A stretch of DNA of 64,000 nt from Acidovorax_G sp046289925 (GTDB taxonomy: Bacteria > Pseudomonadota > Gammaproteobacteria > Burkholderiales > Burkholderiaceae_C). This document shows positions 1 through 9,517 of this stretch, in pieces; the first letter of the stretch is position 1, and each line of letters starts with the position of its first letter. Position numbers and translations under genes: made by a program. The DNA is taken from positions 1 through 64,000 of the forward strand of contig JBKBUN010000001.1 in assembly GCA_046289925.1 (NCBI GenBank), in the 5' to 3' direction. The notes beneath the pieces are model-generated. The model was not told the DNA's origin. It saw only the letters and a list, made by a program, of their open reading frames with translations, and did no database searches.

Positions 1-62
1 GGTGAAAAATGGACCGCTGAGGCCCATTTGCAGCCGACGATTCCCAAGTCCGACAGACTCCT
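1..62. repeat. Right end of a MITE-like repeat (family R2), truncated by window edge
   Basis: The first 62 bases match the right-hand end of the complete R2 element at 13202-13366 and end in a terminal inverted repeat (43-62) that differs from that copy at one base. The left end lies outside the window, so its length here is unknown. Confidence 0.75.
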
Positions 63-92
63 AGGGTAGACCCAACCGGTCTTGGCGCTTCC

Positions 93-129
93 GAAAAAAA
101 ACCGCCCGGGGCCTGACCCACGGGCGGTT
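93..129 (-). terminator. Rho-independent terminator of htpX
   Basis: On the minus strand a GC-rich stem (AACCGCCCG pairing with CGGGCGGTT) with a short loop is followed by a run of eight T. It lies just beyond the htpX stop codon and is oriented to end htpX transcription. Confidence 0.85.
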
Positions 130-162
130 GCCGGTATCGTATGCCCCGTTCGAGGCAAGGGT

Positions 163-1038
163 TCAGCCCTGGCGGTTTTGCAGGGCGGCAATGCGCTCTT
201 CGATCGGCGGGTGGGTCGAGAACAGCTTGCCAATGTCGCCCGCAATGCCCATGGCCGCCATGCTCTTGGGCAACTCGGCCGGGTGCAGGCCGCCCAGGCG
301 GGCCAGTGCGTTGATCATGGGCTGCTTGCGGCCCATGAGCTGCGTGGCACCGGCGTCGGCACGGAACTCGCGCTGGCGCGAGAACCAGGCGACGATGATG
401 GCGGCCAGAAAGCCCAGCAGAATGTCCAGCACGATGGTGGTCACGAAGTACCCAATGCCGGGGCCTGAGCTTTCTTCGTCGTTGCGGCGCAGGAAGCTGT
501 CCACCGCGTAGCCAATCAGGCGCGAGAGGAACACGACAAACGTGTTCATCACGCCCTGGATCAGGGTCATGGTCACCATGTCGCCGTTGGCGATGTGGGC
601 CACTTCGTGCCCGATCACAGCCTCGACCTCCTCGCGCGTCATGTTTTCGAGCAGGCCAGTGGACACTGCCACCAGCGCCGAATTCTTGAACGCGCCCGTG
701 GCGAAGGCGTTGGGCTCGCCTTGGAAGATACCGACTTCGGGCATGCCGATGCCGGCCTGGTCGGCAAAGCGGCGCACGGTGTTGACGATCCAGGCCTCAT
801 CGGCCGAGCCGCTGCCGTCGATGATTTGCACCCCGGCCGACCACTTGGCCATGGGCTTGCTGATCAGCAGCGAGATGATCGCGCCGCCAAAGCCCATGAT
901 GAAGGCAAAGCCCAGCAGTGCGCCCAGGCTCAGCCCGTTGGACGTGAGGAATCGGTTGACGCCCAGCAGGCTGGCGACGATGCCCAACACCACCACAACG
1001 GCGAGGTTGGTCAGAAGGAACAGGATGATGCGTTTCAT
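163..1038 (-). CDS. htpX: HtpX membrane zinc metalloprotease (M48 family)
   Basis: The 291-residue product is close to the E. coli HtpX length. Two hydrophobic segments sit near the N-terminus (about residues 4-26 and 36-60), and the zinc site HEVAH is at 144-148. A further hydrophobic pair lies around 175-220. HtpX is an inner-membrane protease that degrades misfolded membrane proteins, working beside FtsH. I chose the ATG at 1038 because GGAGAG precedes it at good spacing; an in-frame GTG at 1053 would remove that site from the leader. It is transcribed alone, with its own terminator. The family assignment is secure; stress regulation is inferred only from homologues. Confidence 0.95.
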   Translation of the reverse strand: MKRIILFLLTNLAVVVVLGIVASLLGVNRFLTSNGLSLGALLGFAFIMGFGGAIISLLISKPMAKWSAGVQIIDGSGSADEAWIVNTVRRFADQAGIGMPEVGIFQGEPNAFATGAFKNSALVAVSTGLLENMTREEVEAVIGHEVAHIANGDMVTMTLIQGVMNTFVVFLSRLIGYAVDSFLRRNDEESSGPGIGYFVTTIVLDILLGFLAAIIVAWFSRQREFRADAGATQLMGRKQPMINALARLGGLHPAELPKSMAAMGIAGDIGKLFSTHPPIEERIAALQNRQG

Positions 1039-1129
1039 GGGGGTTCTCTCCACTCGGGGGGATTGGCATCCCGACGGGGCCTTATCTTGGTGCCGCCAAG
1101 GGTATCTTCAAGGCATGGCCCGCCGGCGG

Positions 1130-1936
1130 CTATGCCCCATCGATTGCAGGGATTTGTCGGGCCCTGGCGGCATGCGGGCGAAAGACGGCGGTGTCGTCAT
1201 AAAACGCAGGATCTTCGTTGGCCGCCCACCAGCCCGGCACGCCCAGCACGGGCAGCGGCGCGAAGGGCTTGGTGCGCCACACCTCGGGCTGCAGGGCCTG
1301 GGCCAGCCAGGCGTCGGCGGCCGGGTGGTCCGGGGGCTGCTCGGGCAAGACCAGCACATGCGCGATGATCGACTTGTACGGCATCACCAGCTTCTCGAGC
1401 AGCGCATGGCCCCACAGCACCAGCCGCGCCTGCGCCCACAGCGCCCGGTGGCGCACAAACAGTCCGTACCAGTCGCGGGCGAGCAGCGCAGCGCGCAGCG
1501 GCGCTGGCGCCGACCACAGCGCACCGTTTTCATCGAACACGGTGAGCGCATCGCGCAGCGGCCCGCGCACCGCGCCCACCCCCTGGGCGGCAATAGCCTC
1601 GGCCTGCAACTGGTTCATGCGGCGCTTGGCTGCGGGATAGCGCAGCCAGACCAGGCCGTTGAAGAAGTCGTGCAGGTTGTCGCGCGTGGGCACCTGGCGG
1701 TGCGCGCGGATGAAGCTCTCGTACGCCTGCCCCGCGGGCAGGCAGTGCTGGGGCACAAAAGCCACGCCGGGCTCGGTTGCAGGGGTTTCACGGCACCCCC
1801 CGGCAGCTGCCTGGGCGGCCAGCGCATCGGCCACACAGGCCCCGGCCCGCACGCGCGCGGCGGCGGCCTCGCCCACGGCGCGCCAGGGCGCAAGCCAGGG
1901 GCGCTGCCAGTCGATGGCGCTCAGGCCAGCTTCCAC
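1130..1936 (-). CDS. DUF3025 domain-containing protein
   Basis: The 268-residue product starts with the Asp-Trp-x-x-Pro-Trp pattern near its N-terminus and has the overall make-up of DUF3025 proteins, which are common in Burkholderiales and have no assigned function. No signal peptide or membrane segment is visible, so it is probably cytoplasmic. The only plausible start is a GTG at 1936, 16 bases inside the end of pyrC, so the two genes overlap and are probably co-transcribed and translationally coupled. The association with pyrimidine synthesis is positional only. Confidence 0.8.
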   Translation of the reverse strand: MEAGLSAIDWQRPWLAPWRAVGEAAAARVRAGACVADALAAQAAAGGCRETPATEPGVAFVPQHCLPAGQAYESFIRAHRQVPTRDNLHDFFNGLVWLRYPAAKRRMNQLQAEAIAAQGVGAVRGPLRDALTVFDENGALWSAPAPLRAALLARDWYGLFVRHRALWAQARLVLWGHALLEKLVMPYKSIIAHVLVLPEQPPDHPAADAWLAQALQPEVWRTKPFAPLPVLGVPGWWAANEDPAFYDDTAVFRPHAARARQIPAIDGA

Positions 1937-2961
1937 GCGAGCGGCTCGCCAGCACGCAGGGGTTTGAGCTCGGCTGCGCCGAAGGGATAACTCTCGGGCG
2001 TGAGCCAGGTCTGACGGCGCAGCGTCACCGTGCCCGCGTTGCGCGGCAGGCCGTAGAAGTCGGGGCCGTGGAAGCTCGCAAAGCCCTCCAGCCGGTGCAA
2101 CGCGCCCACGGCGTCAAAGGCCTCGGCGTACAGTTCCAGCGCCGCATGGGCCGTGTAGCAGCCCGCACAGCCAATGGCATGCTCCTTGAGGTGCGCAGGA
2201 TGCGGCGCGCTGTCGGTGCCCAGGAAGAACTTGGGCGAGCCGCCGGTGGCCGCCTCCAGCAGCGCCAGGCGGTGCGTCTCGCGCTTGAGCACGGGCAGGC
2301 AGTAGTAGTGCGGGCGGATGCCGCCCGTGAAGATGGCGTTGCGGTTGTACAGCAGGTGGTGCGCGGTGATGGTGGCCGCCGTGAAGGCATCGCTGCCCGC
2401 TACATACTGCGCGGCTTCGCGCGTGGTGATGTGCTCGAACACGATCTTCAGCTCGGGAAAATCGCGGCGCAGCGGGATCAGGTGGCGGTCAATGAAGACG
2501 GCCTCGCGGTCGAACAGATCGATGTCGCTGCTCGTCACCTCGCCATGCACCAGCAACAGCACACCGGCCTTCTGCATGGCTTCGAGGGTCTTGTAGATCT
2601 TGCGCAGGTCGGTCACGCCTGCGTCGCTGTTGGTGGTGGCACCGGCCGGATACAGCTTGCAGGCCACCACGCCCGCGTCTTTGGCCCGGGCAATCTCGTC
2701 GGGGGGCAGATTGTCGGTGAGGTACAGCGTCATCAGCGGCTCGAACAGCACGCCCTCGGGCACGGCCGCCAGAATGCGCTGCTTGTACGCCAGCGCCTGC
2801 GCGGCCGTGGTCACGGGCGGACGCAGGTTGGGCATGATGATCGCGCGGCCAAACTGCGCAGCCGTGTGCGGCACCACGGTCAGGAGCGGCTCCCCATCGC
2901 GCACATGCAGGTGCCAGTCGTCGGGGCAGGTGATGGTGAGGGTGTCGGTTGTGGCGGTCAT
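1921..2961 (-). CDS. pyrC: Dihydroorotase, class II
   Basis: This 346-residue zinc enzyme closes carbamoyl-aspartate to dihydroorotate in de novo pyrimidine synthesis. The length fits E. coli PyrC. The metal-binding HLH pair is at residues 17 and 19, and the lysine that is carboxylated in the family lies at 102 in the CKLYPAGATT stretch. Further metal-ligand histidines lie in the VHGE and FEHITT segments. The start ATG at 2961 is followed by typical family sequence. It is first in a two-gene unit with the DUF3025 gene; upstream lies a 665-base repeat-filled spacer. Confidence 0.97.
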   Translation of the reverse strand: MTATTDTLTITCPDDWHLHVRDGEPLLTVVPHTAAQFGRAIIMPNLRPPVTTAAQALAYKQRILAAVPEGVLFEPLMTLYLTDNLPPDEIARAKDAGVVACKLYPAGATTNSDAGVTDLRKIYKTLEAMQKAGVLLLVHGEVTSSDIDLFDREAVFIDRHLIPLRRDFPELKIVFEHITTREAAQYVAGSDAFTAATITAHHLLYNRNAIFTGGIRPHYYCLPVLKRETHRLALLEAATGGSPKFFLGTDSAPHPAHLKEHAIGCAGCYTAHAALELYAEAFDAVGALHRLEGFASFHGPDFYGLPRNAGTVTLRRQTWLTPESYPFGAAELKPLRAGEPLAWKLA

Positions 2962-2985
2962 GGTGTGGATTGTCCCATCGCGGCA

Positions 2986-3040
2986 ATTGCTATGGTTTTA
3001 ATAGCTGCTTGTGGTGATCAAACAAGCACGAGCAGCCGTT
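2986..3040. repeat. R1 short intergenic repeat
   Basis: The sequence follows the R1 pattern: TTGCTAT, an A/T-rich spacer, ATAGCTGCTTGTG, a short loop, then AAGCACGAGCAGCC. The last two parts form an imperfect hairpin. Four other copies or relatives occur in this window. Confidence 0.8.
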
Positions 3041-3181
3041 TTGGCCTAGATTCCCGATGCAGACCGCCCCCCCGATCCAGGCCAAGCCGCCCGGCCGGAC
3101 CCGATCTTGCAGGCCACGATACGCCCGCCCCAAAGCGCCCTCCGGGGGGCGCTTACCGGCCTTTGCAAAGTTGCTGCCCGG

Positions 3182-3330
3182 GCCGGCGAAGCCAGGCACC
3201 CTGCAGCGCCCGCTTCATCGCACCCTCCACCACTGGCGCGGCCCAAGAGCCAGAGCAGCCGAGCCAGGGCCGCCCCGCCGCGAGGGCTGCGTCCCCCTTC
3301 GCGAACGGCGCAGCCGTTCGAGAGAAGGGG
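3182..3330. repeat. R4 repeat, copy A
   Basis: It begins GCCGGCGAAGCCAGGCACC and ends in a small hairpin (GAACGGC GCA GCCGTTC) followed by GAGAGAAGGGG. The same order of blocks recurs in copy B, which starts 264 bases further on. Such arrays often sit just downstream of genes in Comamonadaceae. Confidence 0.75.
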
Positions 3331-3445
3331 CTGAGGGTCGCGGCTGCGAACCTGCCTGCGCAGGCTTGGACGTACCTGAAGAGCCTCCGCCTCTGGCGGT
3401 GGCACCGAGGCGCGCAGCGCCTCAGGGGGGCGCGAGCCCCCCCGG

Positions 3446-3619
3446 GCCGGCGAAGCCAGGCACCCCACAGCGCCCGCTTCGTCATGGCGGCAAAAAACTG
3501 GCGCGGCCTAAAAGCCAGGGCAGCCGAGCCAGGGCCGCCCCGCAGCGAGGGCTGCGTCCTCCTTCCCGAATGGCGCAGCCATTCGAGAGAAGGGGGAAGC
3601 GGCGCAGCCGCTCAGGGGG
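3446..3619. repeat. R4 repeat, copy B
   Basis: It has the same block order as copy A, with two hairpins (AATGGC GCA GCCATT and GCGGC GCA GCCGC) at the end nearest gltL. Being immediately downstream of the gltL stop, it could serve as an RNA 3' stem-loop for that operon; this role is inferred. Confidence 0.75.
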
Positions 3620-3626
3620 TTGCCTC

Positions 3627-4364
<738 letters not shown>

Positions 4365-4510
4365 GGTTCACTCCGACTCATGTCAGTTGTGGGTCGCTGC
4401 ACGAGACGTGCCGCATGTCAGGCACCGCTTGCAGGGCACCGGGCCCACTTTGCAGTCCCGGCCACACCGCTCCGCTGCGGGGGCGCTGGCGCGCAGCGAC
4501 GCGAAAGGTG

Positions 4511-5176
4511 TCATCGAATAATCGCGATCTTCTGGTGCAAGCGCTTGACGAGCCAGGACAGCGCAAAGCAAATCACGAAGTACACCACCGCCGCCGCGAG
4601 GTAGGCCTCGATCGGACGCCCGTAGTTCTTGCCGGCGACTTCAAAGCCCTTGAGCATGTCGTAGGCACCGATGGCGTACACCAGCGACGTGTCCTGGAAC
4701 AGGATGATGGTCTGGGTCAGCAGCACTGGCAGCATGTTGCGGAAGGCCTGGGGCAGCACCACCAGCTTCATGTTCTGGCCATAGGTCATGCCCAATGCCT
4801 GACCAGCGAAGATCTGGCCGCGCGGAATGGACTGGATGCCCGCGCGCATGATCTCGCTGAAATACGCTGCCTCGAATGCAATGAAGGTGATCACGGCCGA
4901 GAGTTCGGCCCCAATCGGGCGACCGATGAGCAGCGGCACGAGCAAGAAGAACCACAAAATCACCATCACCAGCGGAATGCTGCGCATACCGTTGACGTAG
5001 ATGGTGGCCGGCATTTCCAGCCACTTCTTGCCCGACAGGCGCATGAGCGCCAGCAGCGTGCCGAAGAAGATGCCCCCGAGCGTGGCCACCACCGTGAGCA
5101 TCAGGCTGAAGTACAGCCCCTTGAGCACGAAGTTGGAGAGCAGGTCCCAGTTGTAGAACGAAAAATCGAGATTCAT
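4511..5176 (-). CDS. gltK: Glutamate/aspartate ABC transporter permease GltK
   Basis: The 221-residue inner-membrane protein has about five hydrophobic segments and the EAA-type coupling loop around the AGIQSIPRGQIFAGQALGM region, which contacts the ATPase. It forms the translocation pore with GltJ. I chose the ATG at 5176 because it lies one base past the gltJ stop (TGA-G-ATG), the usual coupled arrangement; an upstream start would overlap gltJ for no gain. Length and context match E. coli GltK. Confidence 0.92.
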   Translation of the reverse strand: MNLDFSFYNWDLLSNFVLKGLYFSLMLTVVATLGGIFFGTLLALMRLSGKKWLEMPATIYVNGMRSIPLVMVILWFFLLVPLLIGRPIGAELSAVITFIAFEAAYFSEIMRAGIQSIPRGQIFAGQALGMTYGQNMKLVVLPQAFRNMLPVLLTQTIILFQDTSLVYAIGAYDMLKGFEVAGKNYGRPIEAYLAAAVVYFVICFALSWLVKRLHQKIAIIR

Positions 5177-5177
5177 C

Positions 5178-5933
5178 TCAGTGCCCCCCTGCCCCGCCTG
5201 CGGCAATCAGGCCCGGTACCCGTACGCGCTTCTCGATGAAAGCCATGATGCGGTTGATGGCAAAGGCCGACAGGATGTACAAGCCAGTGACGGCCAGATA
5301 GATCTCGATGCCGCGCGAGGTTTCTTCCTGCGCCTGCATGGCAAACATGGTCAGTTCTGCCACCGACACGGCAAAGGCCACCGACGAATTCTTGAAGATG
5401 TTCATCGTCTCGCTCGTCAGCGGCGGGACGATGATGCGAAACGCCATGGGCAGCAGCACATAGCGGTAGGTCTGAAACGTGGTGAAGCCTACGGCCATGC
5501 CCGCGTAACGCTGGCCCCGCGGCAGCGCCTGGATGCCCGAGCGCACCTGCTCGGCAATACGGGCCGACGTGAAGAAACCCAGCGCCAGCACCACCAGCGC
5601 GAAGCCCGGCACGCCCCGCAGCACCGGAAACAGCGTGGGCAGCACGTGGTACCACAGGAAAATCTGCACCAGCAGCGGAATGTTGCGGAACAGTTCCACC
5701 CACGCATTGCCCAGGCGCACAACCATCGGCCGATCCGGCAGCGTGCGCAGCGTGCCCACAATGGAGCCCACCACCAGCGCCAGCACCAACGCCAGCATGG
5801 CAACCGACACCGTCCAGCCCCAGGCCGACAGCATCCAGTCCAGGTAGGTGATGTCGCCACCCTTGCCAAAGCAGCCCTGCACCACCTCCCGGTCCATGGT
5901 GTCCTGGCAGAACACCTGCCAATCCCAGCTCAT
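5178..5933 (-). CDS. gltJ: Glutamate/aspartate ABC transporter permease GltJ
   Basis: The 251-residue inner-membrane permease begins MSWDWQVF, as GltJ proteins do, and AGAGGTGA precedes this ATG at ideal spacing. An upstream in-frame extension to 5999 is not supported. The EAA loop is in the SGIQALPRGQRYAGMA region. It pairs with GltK. A rho-independent terminator lies between gltI and this gene, so permease transcription is probably lower than that of the binding protein. Confidence 0.93.
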   Translation of the reverse strand: MSWDWQVFCQDTMDREVVQGCFGKGGDITYLDWMLSAWGWTVSVAMLALVLALVVGSIVGTLRTLPDRPMVVRLGNAWVELFRNIPLLVQIFLWYHVLPTLFPVLRGVPGFALVVLALGFFTSARIAEQVRSGIQALPRGQRYAGMAVGFTTFQTYRYVLLPMAFRIIVPPLTSETMNIFKNSSVAFAVSVAELTMFAMQAQEETSRGIEIYLAVTGLYILSAFAINRIMAFIEKRVRVPGLIAAGGAGGH

Positions 5934-6077
5934 AGGATCACCTCTTGAGTTCTTGTTGATGTTGAGAAACGGGAGCACGCACGGTTGTCGGTTCCACAAA
6001 CAACTGGAGTTTCAGCCGCCGGACAACCTCCCGGGGCCACGCAGTAGCTGGAGGAACAGCACCGCAACGCGCCCAAC

Positions 6078-6113
6078 AAAAAAAGCCCCTTCAAACCCGT
6101 CGTTCGAAGGGGC
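6078..6113 (-). terminator. Intra-operon terminator between gltI and gltJ
   Basis: On the minus strand GCCCCTTCGAA pairs with a near-complementary TTTGAAGGGGC and is followed by seven T. It lies right after the gltI stop and before gltJ, so it would let only part of the transcripts reach the membrane components. Confidence 0.85.
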
Positions 6114-6129
6114 GGCGCCAATCAGCAGA

Positions 6130-7029
6130 TCACTTCTTGGCGTAGTCTTCCATGGGCTTGTCGTTCGGGTTGGCCCAGGCCTCCTTCGTGGCGGCCGACA
6201 TCGGCAGGTTGATCGCGATGTTGGTCGGCGGCACGGGCTGCATGAACCACTTGTCGTACAGCTTGGCCAGCGAACCGTCCTTGATCTGGCGCTTGATGGA
6301 GTCGTCCACCGCCTTCTTGAAGGCCGGGTCGTCCTTGCGCATCATGCAGGCGATGGGCTCGACGCTCAGGACTTCGCCCACGATCTTGTAGTCGGCGGGG
6401 TTCTTGGACTTCGAGATGTTGGCGGCCAGGATGGAGCCGTCCATTACGAAGGCATCGGCACGGCCAGTTTCCAGCATCAGGAAGCTGTCGGCGTGGTCTT
6501 TGCCGAACACTTCCTTGAAGTCGATGCCGCCCGCGCGCTCGTGCTTGCGCAGGGTCTGCACCGAGGTCGTGCCACTGGTGGTGGCCACGGTCTTGCCGTT
6601 CAGATCCTTGATCGAGGTGATGCCCGAGTTGGCCTTCACGGCGATGCGGACTTCTTCCACATAGGTGGTCACGGCGAACGCCACGTCCTTCTGGCGTGCG
6701 GCGTTGTTGGTGGTGGAGCCGCACTCCAGATCCACAGTGCCGTTGGTCACCAGCGGAATGCGGTTTTGCGAGGTCACGGGCTGGTACTTGATTTCCAGCT
6801 TGGGCAGACCGAGTTGCTTCTGGATGTCCGCCAGGATGACTTCACCCATTTCGGTGTGGAAACCGACGTACTTGCCGTTGCCCAGCGTGTACGACAGGCC
6901 CGAAGATTCGCGCACCCCGAGCGTGACGCTGCCAGAGGCCTTGATCTTGGCCAGGGTGTCGTTGGCCTGGGCGAATGCTGCGCCTGCAGCCAGCGCGGTC
7001 ACGGCAACCGCGAGCAATTGCTTCTTCAT
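6130..7029 (-). CDS. gltI: Glutamate/aspartate periplasmic binding protein
   Basis: The 299-residue precursor has a clear Sec signal peptide (MKKQLLAVAVTALAAGAAFA) cleaved near residue 21-22, followed by a SBP_bac_3 domain. The family signature LECGSTTNNAARQ, with the ligand-contact region, lies in the middle. AAGGAGAT precedes the ATG at 7029, ruling out the longer in-frame start at 7251. It captures glutamate/aspartate in the periplasm and delivers it to GltJK. It is followed by a terminator, which fits the usual excess of binding protein over membrane parts. Confidence 0.94.
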   Translation of the reverse strand: MKKQLLAVAVTALAAGAAFAQANDTLAKIKASGSVTLGVRESSGLSYTLGNGKYVGFHTEMGEVILADIQKQLGLPKLEIKYQPVTSQNRIPLVTNGTVDLECGSTTNNAARQKDVAFAVTTYVEEVRIAVKANSGITSIKDLNGKTVATTSGTTSVQTLRKHERAGGIDFKEVFGKDHADSFLMLETGRADAFVMDGSILAANISKSKNPADYKIVGEVLSVEPIACMMRKDDPAFKKAVDDSIKRQIKDGSLAKLYDKWFMQPVPPTNIAINLPMSAATKEAWANPNDKPMEDYAKK

Positions 7030-7145
7030 CGGTATCTCCTTGTGTGTGAAGCGAAGAAAAGAGGTGGATTCCGGACCATCCGCACGGCGGCTTGTGCCCG
7101 CGGTGCGCATTCTCCGGCAAAGGCATCGCCCGTTGGCGATCTTAG

Positions 7146-8039
7146 TCAGAACGGAACCTGGTCGGTGGGGTATTTCCAGAAGTCCCGCAGCAGATAACTG
7201 ACGGGCAGGTTCAGCGTGATGTTCTGAGGCGGGATGGGCTTCAGGAACCACTTGTCATAGATGGGGTAGATCTCGCGGCTGGTGATCAGCCGGCGCATCT
7301 CCTCGTCGATGACCTTCTTGAACTCGGGGTCGTTCTTGGGCAGCATGATCGCCAGGGGCTCGGTCGTGAGGAAGCGCCCCACCACCTTCAGCGCCTTGGG
7401 ATCGGGCCGGTTGGCCGCCAGGCCATACAGCAGTACGTCGTCCATCAAAAACGCGTCGGCCTCGCCCTTCTCGACCATCTCCACGCCTCGCGCGTGGTCT
7501 GGCGCTTCGATGATGGTGATCCCCATCAGCCGTTCGCGATTGGCCTGGTCCGCAGCTTTCAGCGGGGTCGTGCCTTTGGTAGACACCAGCTTCTTGCCGT
7601 TGAGGTCTTCGATGCGATCGATGCCGCTGGAGGCCTTGACCAACATGCGCGCGCCGGTGATGAAGTGCGGGATCGTGAAGGCCACCTTCTGGCGGCGCTC
7701 GGCGTTGTTGGTGGTGGAGCCGCACTCCATGTCCACTTTGCCTTCTTCCACCATCGCGATGCGGTTGGAAGGCGACACCATGACCATCTCGATGGGCATG
7801 TCCTTGACGCCGGCTTTCTTGCGCACCACTTCGGCCAGGCGCAGGCACAGATCCAGTGCATACCCTACAGGCTTGCCTGTCTGGCGGTCGATGTACGAAA
7901 ACGGAACGGACGACTCGCGGTGGCCAATGACCAGTTTGCCGCCGGCAGCGATGCGCTCAAGTACCGGCTGCGCCGACACAGCGGCTGCGCCGCACAAAGC
8001 GACACACCCCCAGGCCCAACTCCACAGCGATCGTTTCAT
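7146..8039 (-). CDS. Second amino-acid ABC transporter substrate-binding protein (GltI paralogue)
   Basis: The 297-residue precursor has a signal peptide (MKRSLWSWAWGCVALCGAAA, cleavage near VSA-QP) and a SBP_bac_3 domain with the same MECGSTTNNAERRQ signature as GltI. It is a clear but diverged paralogue placed just upstream of gltI on the same strand, with a 116-base gap. It may feed a different acidic amino acid or analogue into the same permease. No permease of its own is nearby. The start at 8039 is chosen for the signal peptide; its ribosome site is weak (GAAAG). Confidence 0.85.
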   Translation of the reverse strand: MKRSLWSWAWGCVALCGAAAVSAQPVLERIAAGGKLVIGHRESSVPFSYIDRQTGKPVGYALDLCLRLAEVVRKKAGVKDMPIEMVMVSPSNRIAMVEEGKVDMECGSTTNNAERRQKVAFTIPHFITGARMLVKASSGIDRIEDLNGKKLVSTKGTTPLKAADQANRERLMGITIIEAPDHARGVEMVEKGEADAFLMDDVLLYGLAANRPDPKALKVVGRFLTTEPLAIMLPKNDPEFKKVIDEEMRRLITSREIYPIYDKWFLKPIPPQNITLNLPVSYLLRDFWKYPTDQVPF

Positions 8040-8214
8040 GGCAGTCTTTCGGTAGGAAAACGCAACGGTCACGCAAGCGTCATGCCAGCATGGTCTGATT
8101 TGTCCCACCACCGGCCCGATGTCGTCACGGCGCGAACTGTACGTGCCGTCATCATGAAACTCCAATGCCGATTGCGCGGACAACTATGCAAACCGTTTAT
8201 ATCAGTATTTACCC

Positions 8215-9147
8215 TTAGCATGACCTTGCCTGCCCCTGCAGATAGGTCCACAGCGCCTGGGCGGTACTTTTGGGCGATTCCTTGCCGACGGGTTTTTCAC
8301 GGTAGGCGCGCACGTCCATCACCATTTGCAGGCTTTCGCCCATGTCGGGTGCTGCGCTGACGAGACGGCGCGCACGCAGTTCCTTCTTGACCGCGCTGTA
8401 AGGCAGAAAAGCCACCCCGTGGCCTTCCAGCGCCATGGCTTTCAGGCCCTCGGCCATATCGGTCTCGTACACGCGCTCCAGGTGGATGGGGCTGTCGGAC
8501 TGCTTGAGGATGAGTTCGGTCACCCGCCCCAGGTATGCACCGGGCGCGTAGCCCAGGTAGGGCAGCGGATAGCCCACACGCCCCGGCAGGCGAAACAGCG
8601 GAAGCCCGTTGGCGTCCGGCTTGCTGTACGGGGACAGCACCTCCTGCCCCAGGCTCACCATCTCGTAGCGGTCGCTGTCGAGTTGGATGGGCTGCGAGGC
8701 ATGGTGATAGGCGATCAGCAGGTCGCAGCCGCCTTCAAGCAGACGCATCACCGCATCGTGCACGTTCAGTGCGATCAGACGGCTTTTGAATGGGCCAAAC
8801 TTCTCGTGCAGGCTCGACACCCACGCGGGGAAGAAGGTGAAGGCCAGCGTGTGTGGCACGGCAAACTCGATCATGTCTTTGCCCGCACTGGTGTGCGCAC
8901 GCAGCATGGCGCGGGTGTTTTGCAGGGCCTGCAGCACTTCCAGCGCCTGGTCGTACAGGGTTTTGCCCGCCGGGGTCAGGCGCGTGGGGTATGAACTGCG
9001 GTCCACCAGATCGGTGCCCGCCCAGGCCTCCAGCGCCTGGATGCGGCGCGAGAACGCGGGCTGGGTCACGTGCCGCAACTGGGCCGAGCGGCTGAAGCTG
9101 CGCGTTTCCGCAAGACTGACGAAATCTTCAAGCCACTTGGTTTCCAT
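8215..9147 (-). CDS. LysR-family transcriptional regulator, HypT-like
   Basis: The 310-residue protein has an N-terminal winged-helix domain (about 2-60) beginning METKWLEDFVSLAETRSFSR and a C-terminal LysR substrate-binding domain. The ETKWL..F start and QPAFSRRIQALE helix recall the HypT/YjiE branch of E. coli, a hypochlorite-responsive regulator. In this genus such genes also sit beside amino-acid transporters, so a role controlling the binding-protein and glt genes downstream is plausible. The start at 9147 removes 44 residues that lack family similarity. Confidence 0.8.
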   Translation of the reverse strand: METKWLEDFVSLAETRSFSRSAQLRHVTQPAFSRRIQALEAWAGTDLVDRSSYPTRLTPAGKTLYDQALEVLQALQNTRAMLRAHTSAGKDMIEFAVPHTLAFTFFPAWVSSLHEKFGPFKSRLIALNVHDAVMRLLEGGCDLLIAYHHASQPIQLDSDRYEMVSLGQEVLSPYSKPDANGLPLFRLPGRVGYPLPYLGYAPGAYLGRVTELILKQSDSPIHLERVYETDMAEGLKAMALEGHGVAFLPYSAVKKELRARRLVSAAPDMGESLQMVMDVRAYREKPVGKESPKSTAQALWTYLQGQARSC

Positions 9148-9255
9148 GCAAGCATTATCCGGCGCTGCTTTTCCGCGTGTCTGCGCATTTCCCCTTGTGT
9201 CCCAGGCCACCCAGTACGCGGCCGCCGCGCTGCAAGGGATCTGGCACCCCAGCGC

Positions 9256-9288
9256 AATCGCACTCCAATCGCACTCCAATCACACTCA
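9256..9288. repeat. 11-bp tandem repeat, three units
   Basis: Two identical units AATCGCACTCC are followed by a third, AATCACACTCA. It is short and not within a gene; it may vary in copy number. Confidence 0.7.
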
Positions 9289-9335
9289 TTTCCTGCCTTT
9301 GCCGCATGGCTGCATCTCCGGGGCTGCGCCGTTCA

Positions 9336-9517
9336 AGGAGTCTGTCGGGCTTGGGAATCGTCGGCTGCGAGCCAATGGCCAATGGCCAGTGGGCCGCAGC
9401 GGTCCATTGGCCACCGTCTTTTGGCCCCACAGCCCCGCTATGGGCTGCAAACACGGCGACAACGGTCCTCGCTGGGGCTTATGTTCGCTTTCGACGCCCC
9501 CAGTCCGGCAGGCTCCT
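9336..9517. repeat. MITE-like R2 element, inverted orientation
   Basis: Its ends are AGGAGTCTGTCGGGCTTGGG and a matching inverted CCCCAGTCCGGCAGGCTCCT. Internal sequence is the reverse complement of the copy at 13202-13366, including the TCGACGCCCC end. At 182 bases it is slightly longer, with a small internal duplication (CCAATGGCCAATGGCCA). No coding capacity is credible. Confidence 0.8.

Larger units (their letters stand above)
2962..3626. other. Gene-free spacer made mostly of intergenic repeats
   Basis: No gene is supportable here. The spacer holds one copy of the short R1 repeat next to pyrC and two long imperfect copies of an R4 repeat. The open frames across it are repetitive Arg/Pro/Ala-rich translations of the repeats. 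It separates the pyrC unit from the end of the glutamate transporter block. Confidence 0.8.
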
